DNA from: Pseudolabrys sp.
Lineage (GTDB): Bacteria; Pseudomonadota; Alphaproteobacteria; Rhizobiales; Xanthobacteraceae
Assembly: GCA_019246455.1 (NCBI GenBank)
Contig: JAFAQJ010000127.1
Span: forward strand, 1 to 10,485
DNA: 10,485 bases
Reading direction: 5' to 3'
Positions 5,518 through 10,485 of this stretch are shown piece by piece. Positions within the stretch are counted from its first letter, which is position 1. The number at the start of each line of letters is the position of its first letter. Under the pieces are notes generated by a model that searched no databases, was not told where the DNA came from, and saw only the letters and a list, made by a program, of their open reading frames with translations. The position numbers and the translations under genes were made by a program.

Positions 5518-6798
5518 CACGCCATCCTCGAGAATTTTGAGCCGTCGACGAAAAGAAGCGCGGCGCGCGGTAGGAACGTGGAACCGGCGAACGGCATCGC
5601 GTGCGTTCTCCTCATCATCGCCGGGGGAATCGCCGCCTATAAATCGCTCGATCTTATCCGTCGCCTCAGAGAGCGCGATATTCATGTGCGCGTCGTGCTC
5701 ACCAAGGCGGCGCAAGAATTCGTCACGCCGCTGTCGGTCGGCGCGATCGCAGGCGAACAACCCTTCACCGACTTGTTCAATCCGGCGCATGAATTCGACG
5801 TCGGCCACATCCGCCTCGCGCGCGAATGCGATCTCGTCATCGTCGCGCCGGCGACCGCCGACCTGATGGCGAAGCTCGCCGGCGGGCACGCCAGCGATCT
5901 GGCGACCACCATTGCTCTCGCGACCGATAAGCGCGTGCTGCTCGCGCCAGCGATGAACCCACGCATGTGGTCGCACAGAGCAACGCAACGAAACTTCGCG
6001 CAGCTTCAGGCCGATGGCGTTTCGTTCGTCGGCCCCAATGAAGGCGAGATGGCCGAAGCGGGCGAAGCCGGCACTGGACGGATGGCCGAGCCGCTCGAAA
6101 TTGTTGCGGCGATCGAGCGCCTGCTGGCGCCCTCGTCCGAGCGACCGCTGGCCGGCAAGACGATTGTGATCACGTCAGGCCCGACGCATGAGCCAATCGA
6201 CCCGGTGCGCTACATCGCCAATCGATCGTCGGGCAAACAAGGCCACGCTATCGCGGCTGCGGCCGCAGCAGCGGGCGCGAACGTCACGCTGGTCAGTGGC
6301 CCGGTGAATGTGCCCAATCCACCGGGCGTGCGTGTCGTCCATGTCGAAAGCGCGCGCGACATGCTCGCCGCCGTCGACAGGGCTCTGCCGGCCGATATCG
6401 CCATCTTCGCCGCGGCGGTCGCCGACTGGCGGGTCGACAATGCCTACAAGGAGAAGATCAAGAAATCCCCCGGCGCTCGCACGCCGTCCTTGTCGCTCAC
6501 GGAAAATCCCGACATCCTCTCGACAGTGGCCCATCGCACCAAGCAACGTCCGCAACTGGTGATCGGCTTTGCCGCCGAAACGCAAAACGTGCTCGCCAAC
6601 GCCAGGACAAAGCTCGCAGCCAAAGGATGCGACTGGATCGTCGCGAACGACGTGTCGCCTTCGACCGGGGTCATGGGCGGCGACCGCAATACCGTCATGC
6701 TGGTGACACGCGGCGGCGTCGAAAACTGGCCGCCACAATCGAAAGACGGCGTCGCTGCCAAACTCGTCGCGCGGATCGCCGAAGCGCTGCGACAATAG
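5386..6798 (+). CDS. coaBC: RHH antitoxin-domain fusion to bifunctional CoaBC (phosphopantothenoylcysteine decarboxylase / phosphopantothenate-cysteine ligase)
   Basis: The predicted 470-residue protein makes 4'-phosphopantetheine from 4'-phosphopantothenate and cysteine in two steps on the way to coenzyme A. Residues 1-44 are a FitA-like ribbon-helix-helix DNA-binding domain (MASLTVRQIDEALKKKLRL, GRSMEDEVRTLLREA). About 25 linker residues follow. The FMN-binding CoaC decarboxylase spans about 70-248: GGIAAYK (80-86), catalytic H141 in VGHIRL, and PAMN (188-191). The CoaB ligase spans about 258-470: TSGPTHEPIDPVRYIANRSSGK from residue 263, catalytic EKIKK (356-360), GFAAET and ANDVS. In the clamp motif GEMAEAGEAGTGRM (220-233) the conserved ACG cysteine is replaced by A225. 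The TTG start is chosen from the GAGG at 5376-5379 and the antitoxin-like N-terminus. An internal GTG (5578) would give a conventional 406-residue CoaBC but has a poorly spaced AGGAA. Confidence 0.9.
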   Translation: MASLTVRQIDEALKKKLRLRAAKNGRSMEDEVRTLLREAADEAGHAILENFEPSTKRSAARGRNVEPANGIACVLLIIAGGIAAYKSLDLIRRLRERDIHVRVVLTKAAQEFVTPLSVGAIAGEQPFTDLFNPAHEFDVGHIRLARECDLVIVAPATADLMAKLAGGHASDLATTIALATDKRVLLAPAMNPRMWSHRATQRNFAQLQADGVSFVGPNEGEMAEAGEAGTGRMAEPLEIVAAIERLLAPSSERPLAGKTIVITSGPTHEPIDPVRYIANRSSGKQGHAIAAAAAAAGANVTLVSGPVNVPNPPGVRVVHVESARDMLAAVDRALPADIAIFAAAVADWRVDNAYKEKIKKSPGARTPSLSLTENPDILSTVAHRTKQRPQLVIGFAAETQNVLANARTKLAAKGCDWIVANDVSPSTGVMGGDRNTVMLVTRGGVENWPPQSKDGVAAKLVARIAEALRQ

Positions 6799-6809
6799 CG
6801 GCGTTTTTT
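6785..6809 (+). terminator. Likely intrinsic terminator of coaBC
   Basis: The end of the gene can fold as CGCTGC (6785-6790) pairing with GCGGCG (6798-6803), six pairs including one U-G, around a 7-base loop. It is followed at once by six T and a C (6804-6809). The stop codon TAG (6796-6798) lies in the loop and stem. This is a compact but credible Rho-independent terminator separating coaBC from dut. Confidence 0.5.
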
Positions 6810-6891
6810 CAGGCTGTTACCGAATTACGCACAGCCGCCATTCTGATAATTACGGCACTTCGGATAGGTTGCGGAACGGTCGATTGAAGGC

Positions 6892-7401
6892 ATGCGTTCT
6901 GCCCCAATGAGCATCCCACTCAAAAAGAAAAAACAGGACGATTTCGCAATCCCCGTCCCCGTCGAGATCACGCGGCTGCCGCACGGCGCCGGTCTCGAAT
7001 TGCCGTCGTACCAGAGCGCACTCGCCGCCGGACTCGATCTCTTCGCCGCTGTTCCGGCCGATGCGCCCGTGACGCTCGCGCCGGGCGGCCGCGAACTGAT
7101 TCCAACCGGTATCGCGATTGCGCTTCCGGCCGGCACTGAAGCGCAGGTGCGACCGCGCTCCGGGCTCGCAGCCAAGCACGGCCTTACGGTGCTCAACGCG
7201 CCGGGCACGATCGATGCCGACTATCGCGGCGAAATCAAAGTGCTGCTGATCAATCTCGGCAGCGAATCGGTGCAGATCACCCGTGCAATGCGAATCGCGC
7301 AGTTGGTGATCGCTGAAGTTGCGCGTGCGCAATTGCACGAAGTCGCGTCGTTAAATGGAACTGCCCGTGACACGGGCGGTTTTGGCTCCACAGGCCGCTG
7401 A
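6892..7401 (+). CDS. dut: Deoxyuridine 5'-triphosphate nucleotidohydrolase (dUTPase)
   Basis: The gene encodes a 169-residue trimeric dUTPase that hydrolyses dUTP to dUMP and pyrophosphate, keeping uracil out of DNA and feeding dTMP synthesis. All five family motifs are present in order: AGLDLFAA (46-53), [10 protein letters not shown] (89-98), the uracil-binding hairpin [14 protein letters not shown] (102-115) with its catalytic aspartate and tyrosine, RIAQLVI (134-140), and the C-terminal arm [11 protein letters not shown] (159-169), which closes over the active site. The N-terminus carries a basic extension, [10 protein letters not shown], before the conserved core. Start choice is uncertain. 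The ATG at 6892 has AAGG only 1 base away, and the ATG at 6907 has it 16 bases away, so neither is ideal. A 93-base gap after coaBC contains a terminator, so dut probably has its own promoter. Confidence 0.96.
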   Translation: MRSAPMSIPLKKKKQDDFAIPVPVEITRLPHGAGLELPSYQSALAAGLDLFAAVPADAPVTLAPGGRELIPTGIAIALPAGTEAQVRPRSGLAAKHGLTVLNAPGTIDADYRGEIKVLLINLGSESVQITRAMRIAQLVIAEVARAQLHEVASLNGTARDTGGFGSTGR

Positions 7402-7421
7402 TGTTGATAGCGGCGGCTTTT
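7394..7421 (+). terminator. Possible intrinsic terminator after dut
   Basis: GCCGCT (7394-7399) and AGCGGC (7409-7414) form a perfect 6-base stem with a 9-base loop that includes the end of the dut stop codon. GGCTTTT follows, so the T-run is short and starts three bases after the stem. It is placed exactly between dut and the next regulator gene. Confidence 0.4.
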
Positions 7422-7481
7422 CCGCTAGACATCGCGAGTCACCTGTAGCCTATTACCGTTCGTTCGGCGGAACTATCGTGC

Positions 7482-7889
7482 ATGCCTTTGCTGTCCCGCA
7501 AGGGAATCCTCGCCATTGCTGCCGTGATCGACGTGGCCATTCACTCGGCCAAGCGTCCTGTATCGGCCAAGGTGCTCGCCGCGCGTCACAAGCTGCCCCC
7601 GCGTCATCTCGAGCCGGTGCTGCAAGCCTTGGTGCGCGACGGCATCCTCAGGGGCATTCGCGGCCCGCACGGCGGTTACGAGCTCGGCCGCGAGCGCGGG
7701 CAAATCAGCGCTGACCAGATCCTGCGTTCGGCAGGACGGCTGGAGGAGGCGGACGGGCCGTCGCTGGCTTCGACCGCCGTGATCGAAGTGGTGCGCAGCG
7801 CGTTGGCTGATGCCGAGCGGGCGCTTTCTGCCGCGCTCTCCCGTATCAATATCGAAGATATCGCGGCGACCGCCGAGCGCCGGAAATAG
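7482..7889 (+). CDS. Rrf2-family transcriptional regulator without Fe-S cysteines
   Basis: The gene encodes a 135-residue Rrf2-type winged helix-turn-helix protein. The N-terminal SRKGILAIAAVIDVAIHS corresponds to the family's KGRYALRAL helix. Recognition-helix and wing signatures follow: KLPPRHLEPVLQALVRDGIL (about 40-59) and RGIRGPHGGYELGRERGQIS (60-79), then the dimerisation helix region to about 125. There is no cysteine in the whole protein, so it cannot ligate a 2Fe-2S cluster as IscR, NsrR and RsrR do. Its signal, if any, must be different. The ATG at 7482 has GGCGG about 11 bases upstream. A TAGACA (7426-7431) and TATTAC (7451-7456) pair with a 19-base spacer is a possible promoter. 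Targets are unknown; it may act on itself or on the downstream kinase-like gene, 148 bases away. Confidence 0.88.
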   Translation: MPLLSRKGILAIAAVIDVAIHSAKRPVSAKVLAARHKLPPRHLEPVLQALVRDGILRGIRGPHGGYELGRERGQISADQILRSAGRLEEADGPSLASTAVIEVVRSALADAERALSAALSRINIEDIAATAERRK

Positions 7890-8037
7890 GCCGTTTTCCG
7901 CACGTTAACGCTTGCCCGTTCACGATCTGGACTCTTTCGGCGCGATTCCGCTTGAGGCTAAAGTCGACGAACGATTCGCGAGCCGGCGTGGCGGACGCCG
8001 CGCGGCGCGAATCCGACCTTTGGGGCAAGAACCCGAC
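7890..8037. promoter_or_regulatory. Rrf2-divL intergenic region with a repeated octamer
   Basis: This 148-base gap begins just after the Rrf2 stop. CGTTAACG (7903-7910) and CGTTCACG (7917-7924) are near-identical octamers 14 bases apart, a spacing of about one and a third helical turns. A perfect hairpin, CGGAAA (7881-7886) with TTTCCG (7895-7900), overlaps the Rrf2 stop codon but has no T-run. The divL reading frame stays open back to a TAA at 7906-7908, so part of this stretch could be coding if an upstream TTG (7912) is the true divL start. Promoter function is assumed from position only. Confidence 0.3.
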
Positions 8038-10485
8038 ATGCCGGAGACGATCCGGACGGCGAACGGGAGGCTGCGTTCTCGTCCGATGCGGGGCGGATTC
8101 TCCGCGCTCACGCTTTCCGCGGCCAGCGCCGCAATCGTAACGCCCGCGCGAGCGGACGAGACCTCAATCTTCGACACCGCGACTTGGCTGTTTTCAAATC
8201 TCGGCCAACATGAAGTCGCGACATTGGCTTTGACGCTTGGCCTTGTTTGTTTCGCGGTCCTTGCGGTGCTGGTTCTGGTGCGCACGCGCGCCCAAGCGGC
8301 GCGCGACCGGGCGACGGCGCACAACGAGATGATGGCGTTGCGGGCCGAGGCCGATCGCATCAACGCGCTGCTATTTTCGGAAACGCAAATTCTGGTGACG
8401 TGGGCCACCGAAGCAGATCGGCCGGACGTTCTCGGCGATATCGCGTTGATCGCGCCGGCCACCGTGCAGGAAGACGTCCTGCAATTCGGCACATGGCTCG
8501 ATGGCCGGCAAGCGCATGAACTCGACAATGCCGTGAGCAATCTGCGCGCCCAGGGCCGCGCTTTCCGCCTCACCTTCAAAACGCTGGCCGACCGCCCCAT
8601 CGAGGCAGAAGGCCGCGCGATCGGCGCGCGTGCGGTGCTGCGGGTGCGCGACATCGGGGGCGTACGGCGCGACCTGGCCGATCTGCAAATCCGCTACGAT
8701 ACGCTGCTTGGCACCGCCGAAACGTTGCGCAGCCTGATCGACGCGCTGCCGGCGCCGATCTGGATGCGCGACGAGACTGGTCTGCTCACTTTTGTCAACG
8801 CCGCCTATGTGCGTGCCGTCGAGGCGGCCGATGCGACCGATGCCGTCGAAAACGCCAAGGAAATGTTCGACCGCCCGGCGCGTATCGAACTCGCCAAGGC
8901 GCGCGCCGCCGGACATCCGTTTAACGGGAAGCTGCCCGCGATCGCGGCCGGCACGCGGCGCATCTTCGAAGTTATGGATACGCCGAGCGCGCATGGCAGC
9001 GCTGGCATGGCAGTTGACGCCACCGAGGTCGAGACTATGCGTCTCGGACTGCGCCGCATGATCGAGGCGCACCGCCGCATCCTCGATCAGCTCTCGACCG
9101 GCGTCGCTATCTTCAACGCCGAGAAGAAGCTGACTTTCTTCAATGCCGCCTATCGCTCGTTGTGGGATCTCGACTCCTCATTCCTCGACCAGGCGCCGGG
9201 TGACGGCGAAGTGCTCGACCGGTTGCGCGCTGCGCGCAAGCTCCCGGAGGAGCACGATTTCCGGGTGTGGAAAGCCGCGCTCCACGCCAGCTATCAGGCA
9301 GTCGAGCCCAAGGAACAGATGTGGCACTTGCCGGACGGGCGCACGATGCGGCTCGTCATCGTGCCCAATCCGGAAGGCGGCGTGACGTACCTATTCCACG
9401 ACGTAACCGAGCGGCTCGACATGCATCGCCGCTATGACGCGCTGATCAAGGTGCAGAGCGAAACGCTCGACCATCTTGCGGAAGCTGTGGCGGTGTTCGG
9501 CAGCGACGGGCGGGTGCGCCTGTTTAACCCGGCTTTCTCGAAAATGTGGAAGCTCACGCCTGAGACGTTACAACAACATCCGCATGTCAAAGACGTCACG
9601 GCATGGACACAGGCATTGCATGACGAAAATACGATCTGGCGCAATCTGCGCGAAGCGGTCACGGCGATCGACAATCGGGAGCCCTTGCGTGCGCGCATCG
9701 AGCGGCGCGATGGAATGATGATCGACTGCATGACCGTGCCGCTGCCCGACGGGGCGACGCTGGTGACATTCCAGGACGTTACCGATGCTTTCAATGTCGA
9801 GCGGGCGCTCCGTGAAAAGAACGAGGCGCTCGAGACCGCCGACGAGATCAAGATCGAGTTCGTGCATCACGTCTCGTACGAGTTGCGATCGCCGCTCACC
9901 AACATCATCGGCTTCGCGCATCTCCTGAGCGACGACACTTTCGGCCCGCTGACCGATAAGCAGCACGAATACCTTTCCTACATCACGGCTTCGACCAACT
10001 CGCTGCTCGCAATCATCAACAATATCCTCGACCTCGCGACGATCGATGCCGGCGCGATGAATCTCAATCTCGGGCCGGTCGACATCCGCGCCACGATGGA
10101 AGCCGCCGCCGAAGGCGTGCAGGATCGCTTGGTGAAAAACAATCTCAAGCTCGACATGCGCGTTGCGTCGGACGCGGGCTCGTTCGTCGCCGACGCCTCG
10201 CGCGTCAAGCAAGTACTTTTCAATCTGCTGTCGAATGCCGTCGGCTTCTCGCCGGCCAATGAGACCATCACGTTGTCGGCCGAACGGCGGCCGGACGCGA
10301 TCGTCTTTTCGGTGATCGACCACGGCCCCGGCGTCGCGCCGGAATCGGCCGACCGCATCTTCGAGTGGTTCGAGACCGACCCGCAGGGCTCCGAACATCG
10401 TGGCCCCGGCCTCGGATTGTCGCTGGTGCGCTCCTTTGTCGAGTTGCACGGCGGGCAAGTAATACTGGACTCGGCCGTCGGCCAA
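8038..10485 (+). CDS. divL: DivL-like PAS sensor kinase homologue with tyrosine in the H-box (3' end beyond window)
   Basis: The open frame gives 816 residues and runs off the window just after the last ATPase motif, so it is nearly complete. The order is: basic N-terminus with a signal-like stretch, one transmembrane helix (about 62-81, TLALTLGLVCFAVLAVLVLV), coiled-coil, three PAS-like domains (about 232-330, 345-460 and 476-588), a HisKA dimerisation domain with VSYELRSPLTNIIGFAHLL from residue 612, and HATPase_c with the N-box QVLFNLLSNAVGF, G1 DHGPGV (761-766), F-box IFEWFE and G2 GPGLGLSLV. The phospho-acceptor histidine is replaced by Tyr614 (codon 9877-9879), the hallmark of DivL. In Caulobacter DivL acts with DivK and CckA to control CtrA. 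The start is uncertain: ATG 8038 has GGGG and AAGA upstream, but ATG 8086 and TTG 7912 are also open. Confidence 0.85.
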   Translation, partial: MPETIRTANGRLRSRPMRGGFSALTLSAASAAIVTPARADETSIFDTATWLFSNLGQHEVATLALTLGLVCFAVLAVLVLVRTRAQAARDRATAHNEMMALRAEADRINALLFSETQILVTWATEADRPDVLGDIALIAPATVQEDVLQFGTWLDGRQAHELDNAVSNLRAQGRAFRLTFKTLADRPIEAEGRAIGARAVLRVRDIGGVRRDLADLQIRYDTLLGTAETLRSLIDALPAPIWMRDETGLLTFVNAAYVRAVEAADATDAVENAKEMFDRPARIELAKARAAGHPFNGKLPAIAAGTRRIFEVMDTPSAHGSAGMAVDATEVETMRLGLRRMIEAHRRILDQLSTGVAIFNAEKKLTFFNAAYRSLWDLDSSFLDQAPGDGEVLDRLRAARKLPEEHDFRVWKAALHASYQAVEPKEQMWHLPDGRTMRLVIVPNPEGGVTYLFHDVTERLDMHRRYDALIKVQSETLDHLAEAVAVFGSDGRVRLFNPAFSKMWKLTPETLQQHPHVKDVTAWTQALHDENTIWRNLREAVTAIDNREPLRARIERRDGMMIDCMTVPLPDGATLVTFQDVTDAFNVERALREKNEALETADEIKIEFVHHVSYELRSPLTNIIGFAHLLSDDTFGPLTDKQHEYLSYITASTNSLLAIINNILDLATIDAGAMNLNLGPVDIRATMEAAAEGVQDRLVKNNLKLDMRVASDAGSFVADASRVKQVLFNLLSNAVGFSPANETITLSAERRPDAIVFSVIDHGPGVAPESADRIFEWFETDPQGSEHRGPGLGLSLVRSFVELHGGQVILDSAVGQ

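Noticed and set aside
5300..5600. A classic toxin-antitoxin pair (FitAB/VapBC)
   Set aside because: Only the antitoxin DNA-binding domain is present. No PIN-domain toxin frame follows on either strand, and the reading frame continues straight into CoaBC.
7881..7900. Hairpin CGGAAA/TTTCCG as a terminator of the Rrf2 gene
   Set aside because: The stem is perfect, but only 6 pairs, AT-rich at one end and not followed by a T-run, so it does not meet the criteria for an intrinsic terminator.
7903..7924. CtrA-type binding site (TTAA-N7-TTAA) upstream of divL
   Set aside because: Only one TTAA is present. The second half reads CGTTCACG, which does not match the CtrA consensus, so only the repeat itself is reported.
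8371..9072. A 233-codon minus-strand open frame opposite the PAS region
   Set aside because: It is a shadow of the divL frame; the plus strand gives continuous PAS-type sequence with normal codon use.
9568..10485. A 305-codon minus-strand open frame opposite the kinase
   Set aside because: It lies antisense to the HisKA and HATPase domains, whose motifs are unmistakable on the plus strand. The antisense product has no domain pattern and no ribosome-binding site can be judged because it runs off the edge.

Overview
The window is high-GC chromosomal DNA. Its gene content and protein style point to an alphaproteobacterium of the Hyphomicrobiales (Rhizobiales), probably near Xanthobacteraceae or Nitrobacteraceae. 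The pointers are a ubiquinone-type ubiE-ubiB pair, a Bug/TctC-type periplasmic binding protein, a crotonase very like the mitochondrial enzyme, and a DivL-type histidine-kinase homologue at the right edge. This placement is inferred from protein features, not from a database search. No rRNA, tRNA, CRISPR array, insertion sequence or prophage was seen, and no stretch over 300 bases lacks a gene.

Layout: (1) Bases 1-210 hold the 3' end of an unrecognised plus-strand gene. (2) Bases 214-2878 on the minus strand hold a compact operon read as mutM (Fpg DNA glycosylase), then a TctC/Bug solute-binding protein, then an enoyl-CoA hydratase. The last two genes are separated by only 2 bases. (3) An 88-base divergent intergenic region (2879-2966) drives mutM leftward and ubiE rightward. 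(4) Bases 2967-5299 hold ubiE and ubiB, 2 bases apart, both for ubiquinone synthesis. (5) An AT-rich, repeat-bearing regulatory patch (5311-5360) precedes coaBC (5386-6798), which makes 4'-phosphopantetheine for coenzyme A. A likely intrinsic terminator overlaps the coaBC stop codon. (6) dut (dUTPase) follows and ends in another hairpin. (7) Next come a cysteine-free Rrf2-family regulator (7482-7889) and a long PAS-PAS-PAS histidine-kinase-like gene. The latter runs off the window at 10485 and has tyrosine in place of the phospho-acceptor histidine, as in DivL.

The most unusual observation is the coaBC gene. Its first ~44 codons encode a FitA/VapB-type ribbon-helix-helix antitoxin domain, starting at a TTG with a good ribosome-binding site and fused in frame to a complete CoaBC. 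No PIN toxin gene is present. The 75 bases upstream carry three GATTGC/GCAATC half-sites at 9-bp spacing plus a second imperfect palindrome, the kind of operator expected for an autoregulating antitoxin. I infer a CoA-biosynthetic enzyme that represses its own promoter. The same protein also lacks the conserved cysteine of the decarboxylase substrate clamp.

Otherwise the genes are housekeeping: DNA repair and nucleotide-pool hygiene (mutM, dut), respiration (ubiE, ubiB), cofactor synthesis (coaBC), acyl-CoA metabolism, solute capture and cell-cycle signalling.
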